A DNA stretch of 64,000 nt from Eonycteris spelaea (Eukaryota > Chordata > Mammalia > Chiroptera > Pteropodidae), in assembly GCA_003508835.1 (NCBI GenBank), contig PUFA01000313.1, positions 1,240,001 through 1,304,000 on the forward strand, given 5' to 3'. The notes below the pieces were generated by a model that worked only from the letters and a program-made list of their open reading frames with translations, searched no databases and was not told where the DNA came from. Positions 10,385 through 21,454 of this stretch are shown here, piece by piece; position 1 is the stretch's first letter; each line of letters opens with the position of its first letter. The position numbers and the translations under genes were made by a program.

Positions 10385-10600
10385 GAATGAAAAAAGCACT
10401 GCCTTTGGAGTTAGATAGAAATGGACAGGTGGCTGCAGATTCCTGCATGAATTAGTAGTGCAACTTTGGGTAAGGTACTTAAAATATTTGAGATTCAGTT
10501 TCTTCTTATGTGAAGTGCAGAAATAATAGCTCACAGAGTTTTCATGTGAGTCCACAAAGTTATTTATCATAAACATGTCTAGTATAGTGATAATATCTCT
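10385..10600 (+). mobile_element. MIR SINE
   Basis: Sense MIR. Seen are AAGCACTGCCTTTGGAGTTAG, TAGTGCAACTTTGGGTAAGG, GATTCAGTTTCTTCTTATGTG, and TTTTCATGTGAGTCCACAAAG, all in the expected order. A TG repeat follows. Confidence 0.75.
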
Positions 10601-10613
10601 ATTAATACTGTTC

Positions 10614-10619
<6 letters not shown>

Positions 10620-10652
<33 letters not shown>
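10620..10652. repeat. (TG)n microsatellite, about 16 units
   Basis: Pure TG run; it encodes a false Cys/Val frame. Confidence 0.98.
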
Positions 10653-10654
<2 letters not shown>

Positions 10655-10714
10655 CATTCTTCACTGAGTGTGACAATACAAATATGTACAAATCTTTAAG
10701 GGATCATATTGTTT

Positions 10715-10978
10715 CTAGAGTTGGGGAAGGGGGTAAAGCCCTCATAAATGAGATTAATATTCTTATAAGAGTGGCCCCAGAGGGATCCCTAGCACTTTCC
10801 ACCATGTGAGGACACAGTGAGAATAGGCAGGATGCAATCTAGGAGAAGGCCTTCACTAGAATGCAGCCATGGTGGCACCAGAATCTTGGAGTCCCAGCCT
10901 CAAGAACTGTGAGAAATAAATATTCATAAGCTACCTAGTTTACGGTATTTTGTTATAGCAGCCTGACAAAGACATAAG
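10715..10978 (+). mobile_element. MLT1-type MaLR LTR, 3' part
   Basis: Landmarks: GAGATTAATATTCTTATAAGAG, CACCATGTGAGGACACAGTGAG, CTTGGAGTCCCAGCCTCAAG, AACTGTGAGAAATAAATATTC (polyadenylation-signal region), and ACGGTATTTTGTTATAGCAGCC at the end. The 5' part is missing. Confidence 0.85.
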
Positions 10979-12342
10979 TACATATATTAAAGGTAATATG
11001 TAATTTAAATGATACCTCAGGCAAACGTGTTAATCTGTTAGAAATTCTTGATTTTCACTTTCAAAATAACTTAAATCACAATAACATTTTAGCTATACTA
11101 GGGCAATATTTATTTGATTTTTTAAAAAAATTACCTCAAATTAAGGAAGACTACTGGTAGACTGCACAAAATATAGCGATGGCTGCCAAATACAAAACAG
11201 TTTTGTAAAAATAAGTATAACATTCCTTTATTTTCTTATTTATACAAAAAATACAAATCATATAATTTTATGTCAAAATCTCTGATTTCCTTTTATTAAT
11301 ATATTTTTTTTGTTTCAACAGTGACAAAGAATTTCACATGAAAAATATTGTCTCTAAAGAGTGATTAAGATAGATGGTCAAGTATAGCCATCTATTAAAC
11401 ATAAATAATTGGAACAACTATATGTTCATTGCTAGTATAAGAATGTCAACATATCCAGATTATTGTCTTGTCTTATAACTGGATGTTAGTAGTGTAAATT
11501 TCCAATTTTCTCTGTTTCATAATTCCCTGGATCTTATGTAGAAAACACTGCATTGTCAGATCACTCAGAAGAAGAAAAGCAACACAATAGAAGTGATCAG
11601 TGTGGTGAATACAGATAATCCTGTAGGGCAGAGGAGGTAGAGAGGGTCATCATTAGAGGCGTAGTCAGTTGGTGCATTCTCTGTCTTGTTACAAGGAAGG
11701 AAAAATACAAAAATAACTTTAAAACATAGACATGCACAGAAAGGGAATAAAAAGAAAAAAATGAGGTCGGGAAAGTTTGGGTTCTGGCCAAGAAAGAGAA
11801 AAAAGGTAGTAAATTGAATAGTGGGAATCCATCTTTAAATGATTGTTAGGGAAGGTGAATAGTGCAGCTGGAAACTGTGGCCTTAAAACATCAGAACAGT
11901 TCTAGTTAACCCTAGAAACAGACAAAAAGACATGGTATTCCAGATGTTTTATGAGGAAGTAAAGTAACCATCTTTGAATCCTATTTAATGTTTGGTCACC
12001 ATGTTGTACATAAGATTCTAATCAATGAGATGGAAAATGTAATGAGAAGTTACACACTATGAAAGGTATAGAGTCATCCCAGTCCCTGGTGTTCTTAGTA
12101 GAGTGAGTTTTGTCTGAGAGATAACTTCCGAAGCCTAGCAACAGTTTTAAGAGATACCACAGGCCCTACTTTAAAAAAGTTAAGTACCAATTTATCAGTA
12201 TTTTTAATAACACAATTCAGTATGAAATGCCCCTATGCCAAACAATATTAAGAAATGATCATAATTACTGAGTAGAACAATTATTGAAAGTCATTAAAGT
12301 CTAATAATACTATAAATACTGAGTTACTTTCAATAATTCTAG
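10979..12342. other. unannotated AT-rich stretch
   Basis: About 1.4 kb with no named repeat. A 64-codon minus frame (11597-11791) contains a hydrophobic stretch but has no supporting context. A CTAATCAATGAGATGGAAAA segment near 12016 is reminiscent of an old DNA transposon but is too short to call. Confidence 0.5.
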
Positions 12343-12560
12343 AAGCTTTTTTTTTAAATTAAATTTATTGGGGTAACATTGGTTAATAAAATTATGTAAG
12401 TTTCAAGTATACCATTCTATAATATATCTACATATTACATTGTGTGTTCACCACCCAAAGTCAAATCTCCTTCCATCATCATATAGTTGACTCCTTTACC
12501 ATTATCTACCTCCCGCCCTCTACCCTTTCTCCCTGGTAACCACTAAACTGTTGTTTGTGT
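12343..12560 (-). mobile_element. bat-type L1 3' end, 5'-truncated
   Basis: Plus strand starts with a T run (the A tail on the other strand), then AATTTATTGGGGTAACATTG, GTTAATAAAATTATGTAAGT, TCAAGTATACCATTCTATAA, GTGTGTTCACCACCCAAAGTC and CCTGGTAACCACTAAACTG. This is the last 200 or so bp of an L1 3' UTR of the form I associate with bats. It faces the copy at 12685. Confidence 0.8.
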
Positions 12561-12684
12561 CGATGGAAACTATTTCTCGACTCAAGTAATTACTTTTTCT
12601 CAGCAAAGTGGTTCCCAAATCCACTTTTTGAAATATGTAAAAATCATTTGCTTTAGATTTACATAAATTCCAACCCCAAAAATT

Positions 12685-12797
12685 TAACTTTGAGTGGTGA
12701 ACGCACAATGAAATATACATATGATGTATTATTGAGTTGTACACTTGAAACCTATATAATTTCATTAACCGTTGTCACCCTAATAAATTTAATAAAA
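12685..12797 (+). mobile_element. bat-type L1 3' terminus, sense
   Basis: Very short L1 3' end: ACTTTGAGTGGTGAACGCAC, ATATACATATGATGTATTAT, TTGTACACTTGAAACCTATA, CATTAACCGTTGTCACCC, then AATAAATTTAATAAAAAAAAA. It is roughly the inverse complement of 12358-12465. Confidence 0.85.
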
Positions 12798-13754
12798 AAA
12801 AAGACCTTGCAAAGATATTGACTATGGTAGAAACTGGCAAATGCTACTAATCAGGAATTCCTTTCCCCACCTCCAACACCTAGTGCCCGTTGTTATACAT
12901 TTACCAAACACTGCTGTCTCAAAGTATCTTTGCAACATCATTACTTATGATTATCCTTAAGTTCCCATGATCCAGGAAAATGTAATGATTCACTGTACTA
13001 CATATGCACCCTGAAACTTTTGATCTCTGTCTGTTGGCACATGCCTTTGCATCCAACTAAAATGTTCTTTTTAAAGTTTCTCACCAACGTATAAAGTAAG
13101 CTCTTCATCCTTCAAGCTCTAAATCAAATACTACTTCTGCAATGAGACACTATCTTTCAACAATTTCAATGCTAAGAGTAGAAATACCATGATTGGCAGA
13201 GGCTATTTTACAAATAACAAAATGGAGGACACAAATATACCCAAATTATTCAATAAAACAGTTCCCAAGGAATAAAACTATAACATAAAATCAGGGTATG
13301 TCTACAGGTACTGGAGTATCATGAGAAAGGTTAATATTAGGAGTTTAGAAAGTCATTTGTTCTAAATTTAGAGAGGAAAAATGGTAAGGAGGTTCAGAAA
13401 TTTAGTAGGATGAATATCCTAGCAGGTTTTCAGGGTAGGATAAGTGGTAAAACCTGAAAGAAGTGATTACAGAGGCCTATTTACTAAGCATTCACAAGAT
13501 GTACTGTGAATGGCCATCACCATCGGATTTAGGAGAGCTATTAACAGGATGATTGTGTAAGGGTGAGATCAAAGGATATCCTTTATTACTCCCATCTCCA
13601 GATAGTCTTCCAGGTAGTTTTTATCAGGAGGCATAGAGTGATTTAATTTCAGAACTCTGGTTAATACATTAAGTGGCTCTCTTCCATGTGATAAAACTCC
13701 TTCCTCAATTTTACTCAGGCACCTAATATTTCTTTAATGAGAGCCATAGTTTTC
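12798..13754. other. mostly unannotated, possible L2 scrap
   Basis: No clear repeat over most of this kilobase. Around 13085-13165 the order CTTCATCCTTCAAGCTCTAAATC then CTACTTCTGCAATGAGACAC resembles a decayed L2 3' region, too weak for its own entry. Confidence 0.4.
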
Positions 13755-14095
13755 TCTTTCTTAATTTAACTTTATTGAGGTATAATTTATAATAAAATAA
13801 ATCCTCTTTAAATGTACAATTAGTTAAATGAATCAAGACAAATGTATACAACTGGGTAACTCATATTACCACAGACTGTTCCTTTGTGATCCTTTACAGG
13901 CCATCACCACCATCACCCCACTCAAACAACTAGTCTGATGTCTATCACAACAGATTACATTTGCCTGTTTTTAACTTTATATAAGTAGAATCAAACAGCA
14001 ATGACTCTTTTTGTCATGCTTCTTTTGCTCTACAATTTTGATGAGGAAATATACTATATAAATCTACTTACATTTATTTAGACTTGTTTTATCAT
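13755..14095 (-). mobile_element. L1M 3' UTR fragment
   Basis: Antisense old L1 3' end: TTAACTTTATTGAGGTATAA, AATGTACAATTAGTTAAATG, CAAATGTATACAACTGGGTAAC, GTTTTTAACTTTATATAAGTAG, GAATCAAACAGCAATGAC. Confidence 0.75.
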
Positions 14096-14149
14096 CTCCC
14101 TCTATATTCTATTGTTGTGATTGATCCATGTGCAGTTGAATTTAGCCCC

Positions 14150-14745
14150 TGCATTTAGTAGTTGTCAGGTGTGGTATTTTACAAATGTCAATTAAGTCAG
14201 TTTTGTTGATAGTGTTATTTGTATTTTCTATATCCTTGCTTATTTACTATGTAATTGAGCTATCAATCCCTGAGAGAAGATTATTGATATATGTAACTAT
14301 AATTATGGATTTAATTTTTTGTTTTTACTTTTGTCATTTTTGCTTTATATGTTTTGAAGCTTTGTTAGGTGAATACTGTAAGATATTTGTCTTCTTGATG
14401 AACTGACCCTTTGAGCTTCATGAAATGCTTATCTTTAACATTAGTCATCCTCTTCATCTTGCAGTCTTGTGTCTGCCACAAATATACCCATACCAGCTTT
14501 CTTATACTTAGTATTTCCATGATATGACTCCTTCTACCTTTTTACTTTCAATCTGCATGTTTCTTTATATTGAATTCTGTATTTTTGTAACCAACATAGA
14601 GTTGGATCTTGCTTTTATATTCAGTCTGACAATCTCTGATTTTTATTTGACATGTTTAGTCTATTCATATGTAATATGATCATTGATTCACTTGGTTTAA
14701 ATATACTGTCTTATCAATTCTCCTCATTTCTACTGCTCTCATAAA
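14150..14745 (-). mobile_element. L1M ORF2 endonuclease-region fragment
   Basis: Antisense of the L1 ORF2 5' half. On the plus strand, TGTCAATTAAGTCAGTTTTG, CTTATCTTTAACATTAGTC, TTTTTATTTGACATGTTTAGTC and CATATGTAATATGATCATTG appear in the order expected for the endonuclease domain read backwards. No frame is kept on the coding strand. The 73-codon plus frame at 14185-14406 is a shadow. Confidence 0.65.
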
Positions 14746-14840
14746 CCAACCCTGAAATAGTGTGGGAAAAAGTCTTACAAGAATATAAATACCAGGAGAG
14801 GGGAAATATTGGGGACCATCTTAGAAGCTTACTAATACAT
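14746..14840 (-). mobile_element. LTR 5' terminal fragment
   Basis: CAACCCTGAAATAGTGTGGG, GAATATAAATACCAGGAGAG and GGACCATCTTAGAAGCTTAC match the same end of the LTR found at 24.9-25.5 kb (ATATAACATGGAAGGGGAC ... TGCTATCTTGGAAGCTGGC). Only about 95 bp remain. Confidence 0.6.
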
Positions 14841-14849
14841 GGGTAATTT

Positions 14850-15650
14850 TTTCAGTTTTAAAAAGTGAAACGAATGAAGAAGTAAATCTATAAACAAAAA
14901 CCCTAGAATAAACTATGAGAGAACTCTTTTATAGCATTGGTGTGGGAAAGTCATTCCTAATTCTCACACAGACTCATAATATATAAAATAAATAATAGAC
15001 ATATTTAATAGATATTACTAATAAGAAACAGGTGTCGAAATCCACCATAAACAAATCTAAAAGGTTAACACAAACTAAAAATGTAATTAGTTTTTAAAGA
15101 AAAGACCATCAATACATTAAGTGGGCTAAATTATATGAATAGATAGTTAACAGAAAAGGAAATACAAATAGATCCTAAACATGAAAATACTGTTCTTAAC
15201 TCATAAAAGCACACATTTAAACTGCATTAAACTACATTTAAAGTATATTAAAATCTATTTTCTCTCATCACATCATCAAATATGCAAAATTTTGAAAACA
15301 TACTATGCTGTCAAGGAATGTAAATTAGCACAATCCCTGTAAAAGGTACTTTTATAATTTCAATTAAAATGATTATATGTATTCTTTACCTACTAATTTC
15401 CCTTTGGGAACTTTAGACTACAGATATACTCCTACATATGCACATAAAATTTTCATTAGGTTATATAATGCAGCATTGTTTCTAGTAGCAACACATCTGA
15501 AACAAAGAGAATGCCAATCAATAAGAGATGGAAGAAATACATAATGGTATACCCAACAATGGAATACTATGATGCTATGAAAAAATGACCTAATTCTTTG
15601 TATTCCAATATAAAAGTCACTAAGAGAGGACTGAATTTAAAAAAAGAAAG
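14850..15650 (+). mobile_element. old L1M ORF2 C-terminal half
   Basis: Sense L1 with heavy decay. Order of landmarks: GAACTCTTTTATAGCATTGG and GTGTGGGAAAGTCATTCC, then a long AT-rich segment, then CAGATATACTCCTACATATG, AATGCAGCATTGTTTCTAG, TAACACATCTGAAACAAAG-like sequence, and CAATGGAATACTATGATGC. These are the last several hundred bases of ORF2 in L1ME/L1MD-like families. Stops occur in all frames. Confidence 0.65.
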
Positions 15651-15652
15651 TG

Positions 15653-15713
15653 AATAATAATAATAATAATAATAATTATTATTATTATTATTATATTATA
15701 TATTATATATAGT
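15653..15713. repeat. (AAT)n/(ATT)n palindromic microsatellite
   Basis: An AAT run turns into an ATT run with the centre between 15675 and 15676. This gives perfect inverted arms of about 19 nt (15657-15694), followed by a TATAT-rich tail. Confidence 0.95.
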
Positions 15714-15869
15714 TTGTTACCATTGTGCAAAAGTGGGAGATATAATTTATGTGTGCTTGTATATGCATAAAGTACCTCTGGACAATATATAAGAAACTGA
15801 TAGTAGTGCTTCTATAAGGGACAGTGTAAATAACTGGGAGATAGAGAAGCATTTTACTGTAGAGCCTGT

Positions 15870-15969
15870 GTTTCTCCCTCCTTCTCTCCCTGTCTCTCCC
15901 TCTGTCTGTCTGTCTGTCTGTCTCTGTCTGTCTCTTTGTCTCTTTGTCTTTCTGTCTCTCTCTCTCTCT
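15870..15969. repeat. polypyrimidine-rich (CTGT)n/(CT)n repeat
   Basis: CTCCCT blocks pass into CTGT tetranucleotides, then TTGTCT and CTCTCT. It gives the Arg/Glu/Asp-rich false frames on the minus strand (15703-16093). Confidence 0.95.
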
Positions 15970-16147
15970 GCCATGCGAGGATACAGCAAGACAATAGCAA
16001 GACAAGAATAGGGTTTTTACCAGGAATTAAATTGGTTGACATCTTGATCTTCGACTTCCGCATCCAAAACTGTGAGAAACAAATGTCTGTCATTTAAGCC
16101 ACCCACTCTATAGTATTTTGTTATAAGCAGTCTGAACAAACAAATGT
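15970..16147 (+). mobile_element. MLT1-type MaLR LTR, 3' part
   Basis: CCATGCGAGGATACAGCAAG, TTGATCTTCGACTTCCGC, AACTGTGAGAAACAAATG, TTAAGCCACCCACTCTATAG, TATTTTGTTATAAGCAGTC mark the 3' half of MLT1. The pyrimidine repeat sits directly on its left. Confidence 0.85.
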
Positions 16148-17179
16148 AGGAATGTATTATTGATTCGAAAATCAAATAAAGAAAAATGACTCCATTAATA
16201 AGATACTGCTCTTCATGCCAAATTACAATAATCCTAACAGAATATACCCAGAAAATTTTAATCTTACCCAAAACAATGCTGGCACAAAAATGTAAGCATG
16301 ACACATCTTACCTGCTTCCACTGTTCAGCAATAACTGCTGACATCCTTCTTAGACTTCTGACATTTTCCAAGATTTTGTCACATTTGTCAGTAGTGTTGC
16401 AATTTAACTGCAGCAAGTAGTGATGTGTTAAAAAAAACTATCTGTCTTTGTCTTCATTGTGCATACTCAGCTCTCTAGTTGTATAATCATTGACAGTAAA
16501 CAGCAGACCTCATTAGAGATTAGTCTGCACACCGGGTAATTATAAGAGAACCCAGGGAGGCCCTCACTTATCTGCTTTCTGTCACAGCACAGTTGGTTCA
16601 CATGGGAGCTGTGGATGCCTCATCCATTTTATTAGATCTCCACAGCTTTTAATTTGCTGATGATAATTGTAAAAAAAAAAGTGAAATTAGTGATTGATAT
16701 GGGCTAAGAGTTAAATACATGGAGAGTTGGAGTTGAGGTTTTAATAATACAACCTAGAAAAAAATTGAGGATCCACATTATTCTGTTACAGTTGTGAGAG
16801 ATGAGCAGTGAGTTGAGGGAGCTGAGAAAATTAGGTCAGAAAGCCCTGCTGTACTCTAGTGGAATGTTCTAAGGAAGAAACTAAAGCAATATTACACTGT
16901 GAATTTGCCAAAATATTAGAAAACACTTCTGGATGTTATGCTAAGCAAAATAAGATAAATGTGTCCCTAAATTTTCTAACTCAAACATCTATGAAAGACA
17001 CTTGATATCTGGAATATTGGTTAGACTGGAATGGAAGTCAACAGAGATTAAATCAGGTGTGTGATTAGAGATAGAAGATTTTAATGACAATTTATGCTAG
17101 TGATAGCCCTAGCTATCACTATATCACTATAACATTGAGGGCCTCCGAAACTGACAGATGAATTTATATGCCTCTGGGG
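16148..17179. other. repeat-poor stretch; candidate conserved element at 16480-16670
   Basis: No repeat recognised. The portion 16480-16670 has balanced composition, TAAT-core and GATGATAATTG-like motifs, and no simple sequence. That would suit a conserved non-coding element, but I cannot test conservation. Confidence 0.35.
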
Positions 17180-17742
17180 ACACCAAAATGTTTCATAGAG
17201 TAGGTCATCATTGAGTTGAGCTGCAAAGGATGAATGAAAAATTTTCAATGAGGTGGAAATGGGATGCTGTGGGAGGAGGGGATAGTCTAGGAAAAGGACA
17301 TTGTGTAGGTAAAGTCAAGAGGTTTCAAACAGATAATTTCACATACTTCAGTATGGTTGACATATCAGATTTTGGGGTGGAAGCTTCATGGGGTTTAGGG
17401 TAAGAGAGAAGGCTGATGATGCAGGCATAGATTAGATCATAAAGGGCATCATATACAATTTTAAGGATTTTTGTGTGTAGTATGTAAGAAACTGAGAATT
17501 ACTTGATATGAGCAAACTGACATTTTAGAAACACTGTCCTATTCGATATGTGGATGATGAATTGTAATTAGTATGTAGAGAAAAGAAGGTAATATTGGAG
17601 AGAAGTGAGTAAGTTAGGAGTTTATGGAAATAGTATGAGAGAGGGAGAAAGAGAGAGGACTGGTTAGGTATAAGAGATATAAAATATCACTTTAGGGATA
17701 AGGGAAAGGCAATGCCAAGATTGAATTATAAGAACTATATTT
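17180..17742 (-). mobile_element. ancient L2-like LINE, part 1
   Basis: Plus-strand order: TCATCATTGAGTTGAGCTGC, AAAGGATGAATGA, AGGAAAAGGACATTGTGTAGG, TAGATCATAAAGGGCATCAT, TTTTAAGGATTTTTGTGTG. This is a common old mammalian repeat that I believe to be the antisense of an L2/CR1-clade LINE. The family name is uncertain, the repeated nature less so. It continues past the inserted L1 to about 19350. Confidence 0.5.
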
Positions 17743-17850
17743 TTTGTTTGTTTTTTTGTTTTTTCATTTTTTTTTTATTTTTATTTTATTTATGTATTTA
17801 TTTTCATGGTGACTGGTTAATGAAATCTAATAAGTTTCAACTGTACATTT
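17743..17850 (-). mobile_element. short bat-type L1 insertion with perfect 14-bp target duplication
   Basis: A T-rich head of about 60 bp is followed by CATGGTGACTGGTTAATGAAATC and TAAGTTTCAACTGTACATTT, the very 3' end of an L1. It is flanked by TAAGAACTATATTT at 17729-17742 and 17851-17864. This is a 5'-truncated target-primed insertion on the minus strand. Confidence 0.85.
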
Positions 17851-18827
17851 TAAGAACTATATTTGAATTATCCTAATGTCTATGAGTTTCAGAAGAGTCA
17901 TCAAAGTTTGAGAACGAAGTAATATCTGCCAAGTAAAAATAAAAGCAGTATTTTAAATTTAGATACTAGTTCCTTTGTACAGTATTTGCAAAGGGATGGT
18001 CACAAACTGATTCTGCCAGTAATAGCCTATCAACCATCTTCTTAAGAAAAGTCTAAGTGTTCATGCAAGGTTGAAGAAACCAAGGATTCAGATTTATTTG
18101 TACAGAGTGGTGGATGTGCTTTGCTTCCTATAGATAAGGAGAGGAACAAACTTCCCTACTTCAAATAAAGTGAGGGGGCGTTTCAAAAGGAGTTTGACAT
18201 GCATTTCCTAGAGTTTTAAGGTATGCAGAGACAACTATCTGACTCACATCTGAAAAGTTAGAGCTTAAAAACTATGGCTTAAATTCCTCTGCATTTCTGC
18301 AGAATATAGACACAGAGATGCCTGAATATAGACACAGTGAATGGCCTGTAGTTCTAGAGTTTCTTGGTGAAAAAGATGGAATTTTGTTTCCTGTGGGCCA
18401 GATGGGGAGCTCACAGGAACGGAGACAGATTAAGTCCTTTTGGTTAGGGACTCTATCTAAAAGAACTATTGGAGAACTACATAATCCCAGAAGAGTGGAC
18501 CACTAGACAGCAACGCGATAGATAAAACTCATCTGGGAAATAGCAACAAACAAGATAAAAAAATAATCCCATATTCACTAGAATTTGATAGTGACTAAAA
18601 AACCAACTGAGGTGCCCAACTATTTTATTCATAGGTGTTAAACAAGTTATGAGGGAGTTGGAAGTGGAAAGAGGAAAGAAAGAATGAAATTGTTGTCTGC
18701 TTGCATTCTTCAATATACTCACAGATTTCTGACTCAGATACATGGTAGAAAGAGAAGAATGCAGAATGGCTTCTATTCCGAAGATGGGGAAAACTAGAGT
18801 AAGAAGATGTAGAGTTGAGAGGTAGTT

Positions 18828-18869
<42 letters not shown>

Positions 18870-19350
18870 CCAATGAGTTCAGTTTAATATATCTTGAGTT
18901 TAAGAAGGCTATGGACAACCCAACTAAAAATTCCCAGTAGACAGTTGGAACGTAAGCGAGAGATTTGGCTACATCATTTAGATTTTGTTATTATTATATA
19001 GATAGTAACTGAAACATTAGGAGCAGATGACTTTACTCATATCAAGTGCAAGAATGATAAAAATAAAAAGAGCTAGGAAAAAACTCTTGGAGTTGTTAAT
19101 ATCTATTCGACTGACACAAAATAATAACTCTAGGAGACTAATGAAGAATGGACAGAGAGACAGAAGAAAAGACAAGAAGGATTTTTCAGTAGTCAGAAGA
19201 AAAAAGTTTCAAAGAGAAGAAAATGAAAATAGTACCAAATACTTCAGAAGATGCAGTTACTATGAGGACGAGTAAGGGGCCATAAAACAGAGAAAGTGGA
19301 AGATCAACATATGATCTTTATCAGAGTGGTTGGGATAGAGACAGGCAGTA
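17851..19350 (-). mobile_element. ancient L2-like LINE, part 2 (decayed, patchy)
   Basis: The clearest matches are at 18880-19275: GAGTTCAGTTTAATATATC, TAGACAGTTGGAACGTAAGC, CTACATCATTTAGATTTTG, AGTTTCAAAGAGAAG, then a TACCAAATACTTCAGAAGATG-like block. They lie in the same order as in the repeat that starts at 17180. The middle (17900-18800) is not recognisable and may be unique or another insertion. An 82-codon Lys/Arg-rich plus frame (19027-19275) lies inside and looks like a by-product. Confidence 0.4.
18830..18867. repeat. (GT)n microsatellite, about 19 units
   Basis: Pure GT dinucleotide run. Confidence 0.98.
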
Positions 19351-19890
19351 CAGATATCAGCATATGGCATAATGATGAGTCTCAATTTTGGGTATGGACC
19401 ACTTTTAAAAGAAAATTATCATGTAACTTAAACGATTTTTTAATATGTTATACTTAAATATTTTCCAATCTGAAATCTCACATATAGGCTCTTTCCCCAA
19501 ATTATGATTTAAACACATAAACACAATTCAAATAATATAATGATATTATTTTACTGAATTTGAAATGGATCTCAGAGCTAAAATATAGTTATGCAAAGTA
19601 CCTTGTCAAATTTTTTGAGCTTGTAATGACTCAAGTTTCCTACGACTTGCCTCTTTTCACACTTTTTGTTTGGATGGCACATGATGCTATTTGACCTTTG
19701 TAGAGCCTGACTCATTGTCCATATTATACAACTGTTCCTTTCAATTGTACTAGACAACAAAAAGGGTACTTTTTAAAAAATCAGATTGGCACCAATCTGA
19801 TAAAAAAAATCACAAACACAAACCTGGTACCGACCTCCTTTACAACAAAAAACATGTATCTGGGCTCTGAAATTTCAAGTTATATTATAA

Positions 19891-19912
19891 CATATCATAA
19901 TGTTATGATATG
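19891..19912. repeat. 22-bp inverted repeat
   Basis: Arms CATATCATAA and TTATGATATG are perfect complements around a 2-base centre (TG). AT-rich, so chance is possible. Confidence 0.95.
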
Positions 19913-20756
19913 ATAGATCTCCAGATGATCCAGAATAGGCTTGTATTACTTAAGTTTCGGAGGAGTCACTCATATGCATGCTTATTATCTGATCAATTAA
20001 TCTCTGGACCCTGAGAATATGTTCCAGGCCCTGGTTTGAGAAGCAAGAAATTATACTATTATGTTGAGATATACTGTCTTCTTAAACTGTAATTTATCAT
20101 GTACATAGGCTCTGTGTTATTAATCTTTGTATCCTGACCTGAGCAATTACCAAAGTTTTTAAAATGGAGAGTTGTTTAAAATTTTTGATAAATGAATGGA
20201 CGAGTAAATGAATGTTATATTCTTCGTTTCCTAACCTGAGGCATAAAGATGAAATCAAACACATTGGTGGGAACCAGTTGCTTTCAGTAACATTTTTTCC
20301 AGTCACTTTGGTCCTGAATCAACTTGTTAATACATGCTGTCAAAGAAGAAAATAGGAATACTAAACGACAATTTTAGATTACGATCCGATCCCCATGGAG
20401 CTCAGTCCCTGGACTGTGCTTCTCCCAATGTGCATCGTGATTCAGGTGGCTTCCTGATGTGAAGTGCCACAGTTGTTTGCTGACACACACATCTGCTGCA
20501 GCAGTATTCCAACATAGCTTCGGAACTGGAACTGTACTGTTCTTAGCAACAACCTGAAAACTAGTCACCCACTGGGTAAGCTTTTCACAGCTGGAAGTTG
20601 CTTTCACATATATTAAGCTGCAGCCTGTTTACACTCACACGGATTCTAGGAGCATCCAGCAAATTAAAAACTTGGGTAGAGGTGGAATCGAAAGAAACGA
20701 ATCACCCACATAATGATGACACATCTCAGCTAAGGTTCCCAGAGATTCGCTGACTG

Positions 20757-20849
20757 AAGTAGGGTCACTATTCTTGAAATTAGAAGCCCAATGTGTCTTT
20801 CAATACTAAAGTAGGGTTACTGGTCTTGAAATTAGAAGCTCAACGTGTC
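20757..20849. repeat. two-copy tandem duplication, 52-bp period
   Basis: AAGTAGGGTCACTATTCTTG...AATGTGTC (20757-20797) recurs as AAGTAGGGTTACTGGTCTTG...AACGTGTC (20809-20849). There are about five differences over 41 bp. Confidence 0.93.
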
Positions 20850-21129
20850 AGGGGATTCCAGACAGCCCTCTCTCTTTGGCACACTTCACCGTGTACTCAT
20901 TCCTAGTTCAGGGCTTTTGCTGATGTTTTCTGTTCCCCTTTTCCTTTGACTTTCCCCCTCCACATGTCCACCTGGATAGGCTTCTGCCACTTCAAATTTC
21001 TTCTTTTCTTCCACATTTTTGGTCCACTTCTTCCCAGAGGTTTTCTCAGATTATCTATGACTCTCTAACTTTCCTTCCTTAGTTTTATGTAGAAGTTTTC
21101 TGAGTGGTAAGCTGGAGTCAAAGGAGAAA

Positions 21130-21355
21130 ATGCACTTCGAAGTGAGATAGTGTTCAATTTCTATCTGCAATAATTATATTTTATAACAACGAGAAAACAT
21201 CTTAAATTCAGGTTCTATCTCATCTAAAATTTTGGAATAATAACCTCTACCTCATATAATCGTTAATGAAGATTAAATGTAGATGTAAACTACCCAGCTC
21301 AGTATTTGGCACATAATAGATGTTCAATCAAGACTAGCTATAGTCTTTATTGTAT
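21130..21355 (+). mobile_element. MIR SINE (diverged)
   Basis: The 3' half is clear: GGAATAATAACCTCTACCTC, GAAGATTAAATGTAGATGT, CTCAGTATTTGGCACATAAT and AGATGTTCAATCAAGAC. The 5' half is poorly kept. Confidence 0.65.
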
Positions 21356-21454
21356 TGATATTCTGTTCATTCGACCTTTAGAAACGGATAGTAAACTGAA
21401 TTTTTAAACTGCTTTTGCCTCTAAGCTTCTATATTAACATATCTTTAACTAGAT

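Larger units (their letters stand above)
19351..21129. other. unannotated stretch with a palindrome and a local duplication
   Basis: No named repeat is secure; a weak L2-like 3' end may lie at 20090-20220. It contains a 22-bp inverted repeat (19891-19912) and a two-copy direct repeat (20757-20849). The 77-codon minus frame at 20374-20607 has no motif I know. Confidence 0.45.

Noticed and set aside
12343..12797. Twin-primed (5'-inverted) single L1 insertion
   Set aside because: Both inverted parts include the 3' terminus, which twin-priming does not produce; two insertions are more likely.
15703..16093. Arg/Asp/Glu-rich frames on the minus strand
   Set aside because: Translation of the CTGT/CT simple repeat in three frames.
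20374..20607. 77-codon minus-strand frame as a possible exon
   Set aside because: No family resemblance and no consensus splice sites at its borders that I could identify.
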